A stretch of DNA of 64,000 nucleotides from Sphingomonas sp. NBWT7 (GCF_014217605.1 NZ_CP043639.1:1015501-1079500); one strand, 5' to 3'; counted from the first letter of the stretch, positions 7,780 to 16,964 are shown. Notes: a model not told the origin generated them from the letters alone. Translations and numbers: made by a program.

Positions 7780-8971
7780 TCGCGGCCACGAACAGCTTTT
7801 CAAGAAACTCCAGCCGCGCGCGCGACAGCGCCGGATCAGTCGCCTTGGGCCATGCGGAGACCATCGCCACCACCGTCTTGGTCGCGGGATCGATCGTGAT
7901 GCTCTGCCCGAAGATGCCCTGTCCGCCGAACCGGCCTTCGGGATAGGTCCACCATTGATAGCCGTAGCCGAACCCCGGCCGCCCGATCGACGCATGCGGC
8001 TTGGTCGCGTCGGCGAACCAGCCCGGCGCGACGATTCCTGCGCCGCCCCCCAGCGCCACTTGCCCCATCCGCGCATAGTCGCGCAGCGAGACTGACAGGC
8101 AGCAGCCCGCCACTTCGCGACCCGTCGCATCGACCATCCAGAAAGCGTCGCGCTCCATGCCGAAGCGCTGCCACACCGTCTCGCTGAGATACGTCGCCAG
8201 CGGCTTCTTCACCGCCGCGCTCACCAGCACGCCGATCAGGTTGGTCTCGCCCGTCTTGTACACCCACTTCGCGCCCGGCGCCGTCTCGCGCGGCAGCGTG
8301 CGCATATAGGCGACGGTCGGGTCCATCCCGGCCGGCACGGGGATCGAGAACATCCGCGCGACGTCCGACTGCGGATCGGTGTAATCCTCGTTCCAGCGCA
8401 CGCCCGACGTCATCGTCAGCAGCTGCGCGATCGTCACCCCGTCATACGCGCTTCCGGCCAGGTCGGGAATGTAGCGCGTCACCGGCTCCTCCACCGACTT
8501 GATATAGCCATCCCGGATCGCCGCGCCGACGAGCGTCGAGGTGAACGACTTGGCGACCGAGAAGCTCGTCCAGCGTCCCTCGCGCGTCAGCCCGCGGGCG
8601 TAGCGCTCGAGCCGCACCGATCCGTTCTGCACCACGATCAGGCCGGCGACATTGTTGGCGGCGATATAGGCGTCGACGTCCGCCTGCGGCACCGGCAGCG
8701 GCAGCCCCACCGGCAGCGGTGACGGCTTGCGGCCCGCCTTCACCACGTGGCCGGGAAACATCCCCTCCATCGCCGGGAAGTTGCGATCGCGCTGCTCCTG
8801 CGACCAGAACAGGATCTCCGCCCCGATCTGCTTCAGCTTGTCGCGATTGCCGTCGGTGATCGGCACGCCCGCGGCCACCGCGCTAGGCGTGCCCGCCGCC
8901 GAAATCTGCCGCTGCTGCGCGCACCCGCCGAGCAGCGCTGCCACCAGCGCCGCAACTCCGATCGCTTTCAT
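7769..8971 (-). CDS. Secreted serine hydrolase of the beta-lactamase/esterase class C family
   Basis: A 400-aa protein with a lipoprotein signal (MKAIGVAALVAALLGGCAQQ; lipobox LGGC), so probably anchored in the outer membrane. The catalytic SxxK motif is in FSVAKSFTS, and downstream are the NEDYTDP and GYGYQWWTYPEGRFGG segments typical of the class C-like/EstB group. This family includes esterases and D-aminopeptidases as well as true beta-lactamases, so resistance is not implied. The ATG overlaps the TGA of the upstream cfa gene (ATGA), so translation is coupled. Confidence 0.87.
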   Translation of the reverse strand: MKAIGVAALVAALLGGCAQQRQISAAGTPSAVAAGVPITDGNRDKLKQIGAEILFWSQEQRDRNFPAMEGMFPGHVVKAGRKPSPLPVGLPLPVPQADVDAYIAANNVAGLIVVQNGSVRLERYARGLTREGRWTSFSVAKSFTSTLVGAAIRDGYIKSVEEPVTRYIPDLAGSAYDGVTIAQLLTMTSGVRWNEDYTDPQSDVARMFSIPVPAGMDPTVAYMRTLPRETAPGAKWVYKTGETNLIGVLVSAAVKKPLATYLSETVWQRFGMERDAFWMVDATGREVAGCCLSVSLRDYARMGQVALGGGAGIVAPGWFADATKPHASIGRPGFGYGYQWWTYPEGRFGGQGIFGQSITIDPATKTVVAMVSAWPKATDPALSRARLEFLEKLFVAAKGR

Positions 8972-10185
8972 GCCCCCTCCTTCACCAAGGTTATCTGGAC
9001 GACATCGATCCCGCCCCCGCGGAACCCGCCCTCGCAATACATCAGATAATAGCGCCACAGCGCCGCGAAGCGAGCGTCGAAGCGTGTCGGCAGGCGTCCT
9101 TCGGCGATCGCCGCATCGAACCGCTCGCGCCACAGCCGCAGCGTCTCGGCATAATGGAGCCCGAACGCCCGGCGATCCGTCCACGACAGCCCATATTGCG
9201 TCGCGAGGGCGGCGAACTCCGGCTCGTGGATCAGCATCCCACCGGGAAAGACGCATGCCTGGATGAAGTCGACGTTGCTCGAATAGGCCGGCCAGATATC
9301 GTCAGCGATCTTGATGAACTGGATTGCCGCGCGGCCCCCCGGCTTCAGCAGCCGCGCGATCGCCGCGAGATAGTCCGACCAATATTCCGCCCCCACCGCC
9401 TCGACCATCTCGATCGAGACGATCCCGTCGTATGTCCCGCGAACGTCGCGATAATCGGTGATCGACACCGCCACGGGCATGCCGCGGGTACGCTCGGCGA
9501 CGAAGCGCTGCTGCTCGGCGGCAAGCGTGATCGCGCGTACCTTGATGCCGCGCCTCGCCGCCGCCTCGGCGAGCGATCCCCAGCCGCAGCCGATCTCAAG
9601 CAGCGATCCGCCTGCGGGCACGGCGGCCCGGTCAAGCACCGCCGTCAGTTTGCGCTCCTGCGCCGCTACAAGTGTGTCCCCGTCGTCGAACAGCGCGCTC
9701 GAATAGGTCAGCGACGGATCGAGCCATGCTTCGTAGAAATCGTTGCCGAGATCATAGTGCGCCGCGATGTTGCGTCGCGCATTGCCGCGATCGTTGCGGC
9801 GCAGGATGTGCAGCACTCTCGCAACGAGCCGGGCGCCGCGCTTCGCGCGCGCGACATCACCCAGCGTCGCCCGATTGCGCATGAACAGGTCGAAGATCGG
9901 CACCAGATCCGGGCTGGTCCAGTCGCCCGCCATCCACGCTTCGTACCAGCCGATCGACCCGCCGGTGATCAGCCGCCGCAGCGCCCGCCAGCGCATCAGG
10001 GTGACGATCGCGACTGGCCCATCGTTCCGCCCGCCGAGCAGTCGTCGCGTCCCGTCGGGCAGCATCGCGTCGATCGCGCCGCTTTCGAGTCCGGCGTCGA
10101 TCCGATCGAGAATCCGGTGGAAGATCGGCGCGACACGGCGCGCCCATCGGCTGGTACGGCTCGGCTGATCCACCATGGCATGCAT
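8968..10185 (-). CDS. cfa: Cyclopropane-fatty-acyl-phospholipid synthase
   Basis: A 405-aa SAM-dependent enzyme that adds a methylene bridge to unsaturated fatty acyl chains of membrane phospholipids. The SAM-binding motif is LLEIGCGWGSLAE in the middle; the family segment HYDLGNDFYEAWLDPSLTYS precedes it. Start could be the first Met (MHAMVDQ) or the second, three residues later. It lies between photolyase (41-nt gap) and the serine hydrolase (overlap), forming an apparent three-gene operon with a light/stress theme. Confidence 0.95.
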   Translation of the reverse strand: MHAMVDQPSRTSRWARRVAPIFHRILDRIDAGLESGAIDAMLPDGTRRLLGGRNDGPVAIVTLMRWRALRRLITGGSIGWYEAWMAGDWTSPDLVPIFDLFMRNRATLGDVARAKRGARLVARVLHILRRNDRGNARRNIAAHYDLGNDFYEAWLDPSLTYSSALFDDGDTLVAAQERKLTAVLDRAAVPAGGSLLEIGCGWGSLAEAAARRGIKVRAITLAAEQQRFVAERTRGMPVAVSITDYRDVRGTYDGIVSIEMVEAVGAEYWSDYLAAIARLLKPGGRAAIQFIKIADDIWPAYSSNVDFIQACVFPGGMLIHEPEFAALATQYGLSWTDRRAFGLHYAETLRLWRERFDAAIAEGRLPTRFDARFAALWRYYLMYCEGGFRGGGIDVVQITLVKEGA

Positions 10186-10226
10186 CGCGCGCGCTCATGC
10201 ACGCTCGCGCCCGCCGCGCAAAGTGG

Positions 10227-11576
10227 TCAGCGTGCGTCGCGCGCCGCCGCCAGCGCTCGCTCGCGCGCCTCGCGGTGGCCGATGATCTTCGCCGGATAGG
10301 CGTCGGGGCGGCATCCGGCCTCTTCCGGATCGTGGATCGCGGCGTCTGGCACGTCCTTCAACTCGGGCACCCAGCGGCGAATATAGTCGCCAGCGTCGAA
10401 CTTCTCCGATTGTGACAGCGGCGCCATGATGCGCGAGAACATGTTCGAATCGATCCCCGTCCCCGCGACCCACTGCCAGTTGACCGAATTGTTGCCGTAA
10501 TCGGCATCAACCAGCGTATCCCAGTACCAGCGTTCGCCCTCACGCCAGTCGATCAGCAGGTGCTTGATGAGAAAGCTCGCGGCGATCATGCGGACGCGGT
10601 TGTGCATCCAGCCGGTGGTCCACAGCTGGCGCATGCCGGCGTCGACGACCGGATAGCCCGTCTGGCCCTTCTGCCACGCGGTGAAGTCGCGCTTCGACCG
10701 GCGCCACTTGAGCTTGTCGAACTTCGGCCGCCCGTTTGCCTCGGCATAATCGGGCATCGCCAGGATCACGCCCGAAGTGAAATCGCGCCACGCCAGCTCG
10801 CGGCGGAACGATTGTACCCCGGTGCCCCGCCCGTGCAGCGCATGCCATGCCGCGCACGCCGATATCTCGCCGTGATGCAGGTGCGGGGACAGGCGAGACG
10901 TTCCCTCGACCGACGGCAGGTTGCGCGCGGTGTCATAGTCGCCAACCGCGTCGACAAACGTCTCCAACGCCTTGCGCGCGCCGTCCTCGCCGGGTGTCCA
11001 TTCGTCGAAACCCGCCGACCAGTCGGGCTCGGTCGGCAGCAGCTTCCACGCGTCCAGCTTGTCGCTCTTGGGCCATTTCGCCGGCGCCTTGATCGATCGC
11101 GGCGCATCCTGCGGCTCATCGGGCGGCGCCATCGCCGACAGCGCCTTCCAGAACGACGAGAATATCTTGAACGGCTTGCCGGCGCCGGTGGTGACCTCCT
11201 CGATCGGCTTCAGGTGATTGCCGTCGTGCAGGCACAGGTCATCGGCAAGCTTGCCCTCAATCTCGCGCCACCATGGTTCGTAGTGGCGTAGCGCGTGTAT
11301 CCGCTCGGCCCCCGTTTCCTCGCACAGATCAGAGAGAACATCAGCGCAATCGCCGCGCCGCAGGACCAGGCGGCTGCCCTTGTCCCGCAGCGCCTTGTCG
11401 AGCGACTTCAGGCTGTGATGCAGCCACCAGCGCTGCGCGCCGCCGATGCGCCAGGCACCCGGCGCCTCGTCGTCCAGTATAAAGACCGGCACCACCTCGC
11501 CGTCCTCGATCGCGGCGAGCAGCGCGGGTTGGTCGTGGAGGCGGAGATCCTGGCGGAACCAGAGCAGGGTCGGCAT
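10227..11576 (-). CDS. phrB: Deoxyribodipyrimidine photolyase
   Basis: A 449-aa class I photolyase/cryptochrome-family enzyme that uses blue light to repair cyclobutane pyrimidine dimers. The N-terminal antenna domain begins MPTLLWFRQDLRLHDQPALL. The FAD-binding domain shows GYPVVDAGMRQLWTTGWMHN (FAD and substrate contacts), then the Trp-rich electron-transfer region WQWVAGTGIDSN. Conserved arginines and tryptophans of active CPD photolyases appear present, but a cryptochrome-like role cannot be excluded by eye. It is the first gene of the photolyase-cfa-hydrolase set. Confidence 0.95.
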   Translation of the reverse strand: MPTLLWFRQDLRLHDQPALLAAIEDGEVVPVFILDDEAPGAWRIGGAQRWWLHHSLKSLDKALRDKGSRLVLRRGDCADVLSDLCEETGAERIHALRHYEPWWREIEGKLADDLCLHDGNHLKPIEEVTTGAGKPFKIFSSFWKALSAMAPPDEPQDAPRSIKAPAKWPKSDKLDAWKLLPTEPDWSAGFDEWTPGEDGARKALETFVDAVGDYDTARNLPSVEGTSRLSPHLHHGEISACAAWHALHGRGTGVQSFRRELAWRDFTSGVILAMPDYAEANGRPKFDKLKWRRSKRDFTAWQKGQTGYPVVDAGMRQLWTTGWMHNRVRMIAASFLIKHLLIDWREGERWYWDTLVDADYGNNSVNWQWVAGTGIDSNMFSRIMAPLSQSEKFDAGDYIRRWVPELKDVPDAAIHDPEEAGCRPDAYPAKIIGHREARERALAAARDAR

Positions 11577-11613
11577 CGCAACATTACGCCGCGAGCCGAC
11601 CGATGTTCCTAAC

Positions 11614-12648
11614 TCAGATCGTATGCGGCTGCTTGTCGACCATCCACGTCTGCCCCTTGGCGAGCAGCTTCTGCAGATCGGGCTTCTTGCCCTCGCTCAC
11701 GCGGCGGTTCTGCTCCACCACCGCGCTCTCGAACGTCGGGGCGGGATCATCGAAGATCACGCCGAGCGCCATCGGGAAGGCACCGAACGGCATCTCGACC
11801 AGCATGTGCGCGAGCCCCCGGTTGGTCTGATCGTGAACGATCACGCTCGCCGCCTGCCAATCGTTGTCGGCAACGTCGACCACCTTGAGCACCAGCCGCT
11901 CGGTATCGAGGGCGAGGCCCTTCTTGCCGCCGTCGAACAGCAGCGGCTTGCCGTGCTCGACCCACAATTGATTAGGGACCGCATTGGGCTTGGCGGCGAA
12001 GGGCGCGAACACGTCGTCGTTGTAGACGATGCAATTCTGGAAAATTTCGACGAAGCCGGTGCCCTTGTGCGCATAGGCTGCCTTCAGCACCGTCGGCAGA
12101 TTCTTGTGCACGTCGATCCCGCGCGCGACGAACCGTGCGCCCGCGCCCAGCGCAAAGGCGCAGGGATTGGCCGGGCGATCGACCGACCCGAATGGCGTCG
12201 ACGGCGATTGCGTGCCGACACGACTGGTCGGTGAATACTGCCCCTTGGTCAGGCCGTAGATCTCGTTGTTGAACAACAGCACCTGGCAATCGAGATTGCG
12301 GCGGATGAGGTGCATCGTGTGGTTGCCGCCGATCGACAGCGCGTCGCCGTCACCGGTGATGATCCACACGTCGAGCTCGGGATTGGCGAGCTTGACGCCC
12401 GTCGCCACCGCCGGCGCACGGCCGTGGATCGTGTGGAAACCGTAGGTCTCCATATAATAAGGGAAACGCGACGAGCAGCCGATGCCGCTGACGAACACGG
12501 TGTTCTCGGGCCGTGCGCCGATCTCCGGCATCGTGCGCTGAACCGCCTTTAGGATCGCGTAATCGCCGCAACCCGGGCACCAGCGGACTTCCTGATCGGT
12601 CTCCCAATCCTTCGGGAGCGATTTCTTGACGGGCGTCATGTCGTTCAT
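11614..12648 (-). CDS. korB: 2-oxoacid:acceptor oxidoreductase, beta subunit
   Basis: A 344-aa thiamine-pyrophosphate-binding subunit, partner of the alpha gene 60 nt upstream. The motifs are WCPGCGDYAILKA near the N-terminus, the SGIGCSSRFPYY cluster-associated segment, and the TPP/Mg2+ motif GDGDALSIGGNH. In known enzymes the alpha-gamma/beta pair converts 2-oxoglutarate (or pyruvate) plus CoA into the acyl-CoA with ferredoxin as acceptor. Which 2-oxoacid is used here cannot be read; 2-oxoglutarate is the usual assignment for this arrangement. Confidence 0.92.
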   Translation of the reverse strand: MNDMTPVKKSLPKDWETDQEVRWCPGCGDYAILKAVQRTMPEIGARPENTVFVSGIGCSSRFPYYMETYGFHTIHGRAPAVATGVKLANPELDVWIITGDGDALSIGGNHTMHLIRRNLDCQVLLFNNEIYGLTKGQYSPTSRVGTQSPSTPFGSVDRPANPCAFALGAGARFVARGIDVHKNLPTVLKAAYAHKGTGFVEIFQNCIVYNDDVFAPFAAKPNAVPNQLWVEHGKPLLFDGGKKGLALDTERLVLKVVDVADNDWQAASVIVHDQTNRGLAHMLVEMPFGAFPMALGVIFDDPAPTFESAVVEQNRRVSEGKKPDLQKLLAKGQTWMVDKQPHTI

Positions 12649-12708
12649 GATGCGGCCTTCACTGCGAGAAAATTGAAACGTGGGAACGAAAGGACAGACG
12701 GCCGGCGA

Positions 12709-14691
12709 TCACGCCGATTGCGGCGACGTCGCCTCGCGCAGCGAGCCGTCGTCGTGCCCCTGCTCCGATCCGGGCAGCTGCGTCGCATCGACCGGCACAT
12801 CGCCGCCCTCATTGCCATCGATCCCGTCGAAATAGGTCGCGATCGCTTCCTCGATCTCGACGATGCGGAAAGGCTGACCCGACACCTTGTTGAGCGGCTT
12901 CGCATCGACCAGGAACTGGTCGCGCAGCACCGTCTTAAGCTGCCCGGTGTTCATTTCCGGCACCAGCACATTGTCGTAGCTCTTCAGCAGCGCGCCGAGG
13001 TTCGCCGGCATCGGCCAGATGTGCCGCAGGTGGATGTGGCTCACGTCATAGCCGCGGCGCCGCATCCGCCGCACCGCCTGATGGATCGGCCCGAAGGTCG
13101 AGCCCCAGCCGACGACCGCGAGCTTGCCGCCCGCCTCGCCCGCCTCGACCTGCTGGTCGGGCACCGCGATGTTGGCAATCTTCGCACGACGCGACTCGGT
13201 CATCGCCTGGTGGTTGGCAGGCGAATAGTCGATGTTGCCCGTGCCGACCGCCTTCTCGATCCCGCCGATGCGGTGAAGCAGCCCGGGCGTGCCCGGCTTC
13301 ACCCAAGGGCGCGCGCCGACCGCGTCGCGCCCGAACGGCTTGAACCCATCCGCCGGCGCCTCCTCGAGATACTTCTTCGGGAATGGCTCGAGCGTGTCGA
13401 CGTCGGGCACCTTCCACGGCTCGGCCGCGTTCTGGATATAGCCGTCGGTCAGCAGCATCACGGGCGTCATGTACGTCGTGGCGATGCGCACCGCCTCGAT
13501 CGCGACCTCGAAGCAATCCGAGGCCGAACGCGCGGCGATCACCGGCACCGGCGCGTCGCCGTTGCGGCCATACACCGCCTGGTAGAGGTCCGACTGCTCG
13601 GTCTTGGTCGGCAGCCCGGTCGACGGCCCACCGCGCTGCGCGTTGACGATGACGAGCGGCAGCTCGGTCATGATCGCCAGCCCGATCGCCTCGGTCTTGA
13701 GCGCGATGCCCGGCCCCGACGACGAGGTGACGCCGAGCTGCCCGGCGTAGCTGGCGCCGATCGCCGAGGCGATCGCGGCGATCTCGTCCTCCGCCTGGAA
13801 GGTCGTGACGCCATATTCCTTGAGCCGCGACAGCGCGTGAAGGATCGCCGACGCCGGCGTGATCGGGTAGCCGCCGAAGAACATCGGCAGCTCGGCGAGC
13901 TGCGTGCCGGCGACAAGGCCGAGGCTGATCGCGTCCGCTCCCGTCACCGTGCGGTACAGGCCCGGCTCGGCCGGCGCGGCGGGCAGCGCGTGCTGCTTCA
14001 TCGGCCCGGCAAGCTCGGCGGTCTCGCCATAGGCATGCCCGGCGTTGAGCGCGGCGATATTGGCTTCGGCGAGTGTCGGCGCCTTGGCGAACTTGTTCTT
14101 CAGCCAATCGATCAGCGGCTGACGATCGCGGTCGAACATCCAGAGCGCAAGGCCGAGCGTCCACATGTTCTTGCAGCGCAGCGCGTCCTTGTTGCCAAGG
14201 CCGAAGGGCTTCACCGCGTCGACGGTCAGCTGCGAGATGTTGAGCCGGATGACCTGCCACTTGGCGAGGCTGCCGTCGTCGAGCGGGTTGGCGTCATACT
14301 TCGCCTTGGCGAGGTTGCGCTCGTTGAACTCACCCTCGTCGGCGATCACCAACCCGCCAGGGCGCAGCGCCTGAACGTTGGTCTTGAGCGCCGCCGGGTT
14401 CATCGCGACGAGGACGTCGAGATCGTCGCCGGCGGTCTCGATCTGGGTCGAGCCGAAGTTGATCTGGAACGCGCTGACGCCGAACAGCGTGCCGAGCGGC
14501 GCGCGGATCTCGGCCGGAAAATCGGGGAAGGTCGCCAAGTCGTTGCCGGCGAGCGCGGTCGACAGCGTGAACTGCCCGCCGGTCAGCTGCATGCCGTCGC
14601 CCGAGTCCCCGGCGAAGCGGACGACCATCGATTCAGCGGGCGGATTGGCGGACGCGTCGGTCGGCGTCACTTCATGCGCGGCAGTCGCCAT
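12709..14691 (-). CDS. korA: 2-oxoacid:acceptor oxidoreductase, fused gamma-alpha subunit
   Basis: A 660-aa fusion. The N-terminal about 190 residues are the gamma domain (VVRFAGDSGDGMQLTGGQFT). The rest is the alpha domain with GGYPITPASAILHALSRL, the inter-subunit TPP site DEIAAIASAIGASYAG and the C-terminal domain. An AGGAAG-like ribosome binding site precedes the ATG. It forms an operon with the beta subunit gene and is separated by 34 nt from the deacetylase-fold gene. Presence in what otherwise looks like an aerobic genome is consistent with the oxygen-tolerant KorAB of alphaproteobacteria. Confidence 0.92.
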   Translation of the reverse strand: MATAAHEVTPTDASANPPAESMVVRFAGDSGDGMQLTGGQFTLSTALAGNDLATFPDFPAEIRAPLGTLFGVSAFQINFGSTQIETAGDDLDVLVAMNPAALKTNVQALRPGGLVIADEGEFNERNLAKAKYDANPLDDGSLAKWQVIRLNISQLTVDAVKPFGLGNKDALRCKNMWTLGLALWMFDRDRQPLIDWLKNKFAKAPTLAEANIAALNAGHAYGETAELAGPMKQHALPAAPAEPGLYRTVTGADAISLGLVAGTQLAELPMFFGGYPITPASAILHALSRLKEYGVTTFQAEDEIAAIASAIGASYAGQLGVTSSSGPGIALKTEAIGLAIMTELPLVIVNAQRGGPSTGLPTKTEQSDLYQAVYGRNGDAPVPVIAARSASDCFEVAIEAVRIATTYMTPVMLLTDGYIQNAAEPWKVPDVDTLEPFPKKYLEEAPADGFKPFGRDAVGARPWVKPGTPGLLHRIGGIEKAVGTGNIDYSPANHQAMTESRRAKIANIAVPDQQVEAGEAGGKLAVVGWGSTFGPIHQAVRRMRRRGYDVSHIHLRHIWPMPANLGALLKSYDNVLVPEMNTGQLKTVLRDQFLVDAKPLNKVSGQPFRIVEIEEAIATYFDGIDGNEGGDVPVDATQLPGSEQGHDDGSLREATSPQSA

Positions 14692-14725
14692 ATGTCTTCC
14701 TGCAATTCCCTAGACGAGGCGCTCT

Positions 14726-15676
14726 CTATGCCTGCGGCGCCTGCGCCTCCAACGTAGAATGATCATGCCCCGGTGCAACCCACGCTTTTTCGTACGCCGC
14801 GCCGAGCCGAAGGATGACGTCGACGTGGCGTTGCGCGATAGCCAACACATCATCGCCATAGCCGCCGCCAACGGTGCTCGCGATCGGCAACCCGCGCCCA
14901 AGCGCCAGTTCGGCCACGATGCCGTCGCGCTGCGCGAGGCCATCGTCGCTCAGCGCCAGCCGACCGAGCCGATCACCGGCATAGGGATCGACCCCGCCCT
15001 GGTAGAGGATGAGGTCGGGACCGAACCCCGCGATCATGGGCGTCAGGCTGTCGCGCAACGCCGCGCAATAGTCGTCGTCGCCGATCCCGTCCGTCAGCGC
15101 CACGTCGAGCGTCGATCGTGCCTTGCGCGCCGGGAAGTTCTTCGCAGCGTGGATCGAATAGGTGGCGATGTCGGGAAAGCCCGCCGTCAGCGCGGCGGTG
15201 CCGTCACCCTGGTGCACGTCGACGTCAACGATCAGCACCCGCCGCCCCTCCTGCGCCAGCCTGATCGCCGCCACCGCGAGATCGTTGAACACGCAATAGC
15301 CCGCCCCAGTATCGGCGAGCGCGTGGTGGCTGCCCCCCGCCGTATTCGCGGCGAACCCGTGCCGCAATGCAAGCTGCGCGGCGCGATACGTGCCGCCGGG
15401 CACCACCTGCGCGCGGCTGGCAACGACCGGCGTGACGGGAAAGCCGATCCGCCGTGCCTTCTCGTGCGGCACGCGCGCCTCGATCACCTCCGCGACATAG
15501 TCGGCGTCGTGCGCCGCCTCCAGCCACGCGCGCGGCGAAGGCTCGGGCACGTGCCACGCGATCCGCTCGCCCTCGGCGACCAGCAGGTCGCGGATCGCGC
15601 CGTTCTTGCCCCAGCGATAGGTCGAACGCGCCGGCGCCTCGGCAACGTAATCGGGGTGATGGACGACGTGGATCAT
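14726..15676 (-). CDS. Histone deacetylase / acetoin-utilisation family hydrolase
   Basis: A 316-aa Zn-dependent amidohydrolase of the HDAC superfamily. The start MIHVVHHPDYV is used because it fits the family N-terminus; 7 further codons of open frame precede it. Conserved features are GGSHHALADTGAGYCVFND (His pair of the charge relay) and DVDVHQGDGT, where the Asp and His bind zinc, then GGVDPYAGDRLG with the third Zn Asp. Bacterial relatives act on acetyl-polyamines or acetylated proteins. It may be the first gene of the kor transcript; a divergent esterase gene begins 43 nt away. Confidence 0.9.
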   Translation of the reverse strand: MIHVVHHPDYVAEAPARSTYRWGKNGAIRDLLVAEGERIAWHVPEPSPRAWLEAAHDADYVAEVIEARVPHEKARRIGFPVTPVVASRAQVVPGGTYRAAQLALRHGFAANTAGGSHHALADTGAGYCVFNDLAVAAIRLAQEGRRVLIVDVDVHQGDGTAALTAGFPDIATYSIHAAKNFPARKARSTLDVALTDGIGDDDYCAALRDSLTPMIAGFGPDLILYQGGVDPYAGDRLGRLALSDDGLAQRDGIVAELALGRGLPIASTVGGGYGDDVLAIAQRHVDVILRLGAAYEKAWVAPGHDHSTLEAQAPQA

Positions 15677-15719
15677 CTGCGCCAAGATAGGTAGCAAAAG
15701 CGAACGTTAGGAGAGCCGC

Positions 15720-16745
15720 ATGACCGATACGCTGATCGACGACGACCGGACGCAGGCGCCCGCCGCGGCGGCCGGTCCCTATGTCCGCGCCGACGTGCGC
15801 GGCTTCCTCGATTATCTCAACAGCGTTCCCGGCCCGAAGACACACGAGGGCACGGCGGAAGCGGCGCGCGCGATGTATCTCGCGATGAAGGACATCGCGG
15901 ATCCGCCGATCGGCACGCTCGGCACGGTCAAGGATCTCACCATCCCCGGGCCCGCCGGCGATATCCCGGCGCGCCTGTTCGATCCGCGCGATAGCCGCGA
16001 GCCCGGCCCGGTGGTCGTCTTCTTCCATGGCGGCGGCTTCGTCATCGGCAACATCGATACCCATGCGAGCTTCACCGCTGAGATGGCACGGCAGCTCGAT
16101 TTGCCCGTCGTATCAGTCGATTACCGGCTGGCGCCCGAAGCCAAATGGCCAGCTGCACCGGAAGATTGCGAGGCCGCCGCACGCTGGGTCGCGTCGAACC
16201 CGGCCGAGCTCGGCCGCCGTGCGACCGGCCTCATCCTGTCGGGCGACAGCGCCGGCGGCACGCTGACGATCACCACCACGATGGCGCTACGTGATACGCC
16301 CGCCGACGTGCCGGTCATCGTCCAGGCGCCGATCTACCCCGCCGCCGACATGAACAAGGAATATCCTTCGTTCAACGATTTCGCCGAAGGCTTCCTGCTG
16401 ACGCGCGACACGATGACGTGGTTCGCGGACCATTATCAGGCTGATTTCACGCACTTCCGCGGCTCGCCGATGGTCGGCAGCCTCGTCGGTCTGCCCCCGG
16501 CGGTGGTCATCACCGCCAGCCTCGATCCGATCCGCGATCAGGGCCGCGCCTATGCTGCAGCGCTCGTCCTCGCCGGCGTGCCGGTGACGTATCGCGAGGC
16601 TGTCGGCAACGTCCACGGCTTCATCACGCTGCGCCAAGCGGTGCCGTCGAGCGCCGGCGACGTGGCCGGTTACCTCGCCGCGCTGAAGGACGTCATCGTC
16701 GAACCGGAAGGCGCCCGCGTCATGAAGCAGGCCGCCGGCGCGTAA
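15720..16745 (+). CDS. Alpha/beta hydrolase, HSL-type esterase
   Basis: A 341-aa esterase/lipase of the hormone-sensitive-lipase family. The oxyanion-hole motif HGGGF occurs at FHGGGFVIGN, the nucleophile Ser is in SGDSAGG, the acid in ASLDPIRDQG, and the His in GNVHGFI. The start follows a good TAGGAGAG Shine-Dalgarno by about 6 nt. There is no signal peptide, so it is likely cytoplasmic. It is transcribed away from the deacetylase gene and its natural ester substrate is unknown. Confidence 0.93.
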   Translation: MTDTLIDDDRTQAPAAAAGPYVRADVRGFLDYLNSVPGPKTHEGTAEAARAMYLAMKDIADPPIGTLGTVKDLTIPGPAGDIPARLFDPRDSREPGPVVVFFHGGGFVIGNIDTHASFTAEMARQLDLPVVSVDYRLAPEAKWPAAPEDCEAAARWVASNPAELGRRATGLILSGDSAGGTLTITTTMALRDTPADVPVIVQAPIYPAADMNKEYPSFNDFAEGFLLTRDTMTWFADHYQADFTHFRGSPMVGSLVGLPPAVVITASLDPIRDQGRAYAAALVLAGVPVTYREAVGNVHGFITLRQAVPSSAGDVAGYLAALKDVIVEPEGARVMKQAAGA

Positions 16746-16759
16746 CCGACAATGGGAAA

Positions 16760-16787
16760 GGGGCCGGAACATCGCTGTTCCGGCCCC
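16760..16787 (-). terminator. Strong hairpin ending the receptor relic
   Basis: An 11-bp perfect stem GGGGCCGGAAC / GTTCCGGCCCC with a 6-nt loop. On the minus strand it lies 21 nt after the stop of the receptor remnant at 16809. On the plus strand it follows the esterase by 14 nt, so it may now terminate both. There is no long T-tract on either side. Confidence 0.65.
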
Positions 16788-16808
16788 TCCCTATCTCGTT
16801 TCGCCCGA

Positions 16809-16901
16809 TCAGGAGATCGAGTCGAGCGCGATCCGTGCGCCGGCGTAGAAGTACCGCCCGATCGGCGAATTCACCGGTTGAGTTCGGGATGCCAGCCTGA
16901 C
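16809..16901 (-). pseudogene. Relic of the 3' end of a TonB-dependent receptor gene
   Basis: The minus strand encodes about 30 codons ending in PIGRYFYAGARIALDSIS and a TGA. That ending matches the last beta-strand of outer-membrane TonB-dependent receptors (an aromatic-rich Y/F-Y-x-G-A-R-I pattern near the C-terminus). An in-frame TAG at 16902-16904 closes the frame immediately upstream, and I find no matching barrel before it. A strong terminator follows. I read it as a truncated leftover of a lost receptor gene; because only about 30 residues remain the match is suggestive, not proven. Confidence 0.5.
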
Positions 16902-16964
16902 CTACCTCGGCTCATCGTCAGCCTGTCGACTGTCGCCCGTTAGCAACATGGCGTCGACACGACA

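Noticed and set aside
7769..8971. Antibiotic-resistance beta-lactamase
   Set aside because: Belongs to the wider serine hydrolase family with SxxK, but lacks evidence for lactam hydrolysis; many members are esterases.
12673..14757. 694-codon plus-strand frame opposite korA
   Set aside because: Antisense shadow of a well-supported gene with canonical motifs on the minus strand.
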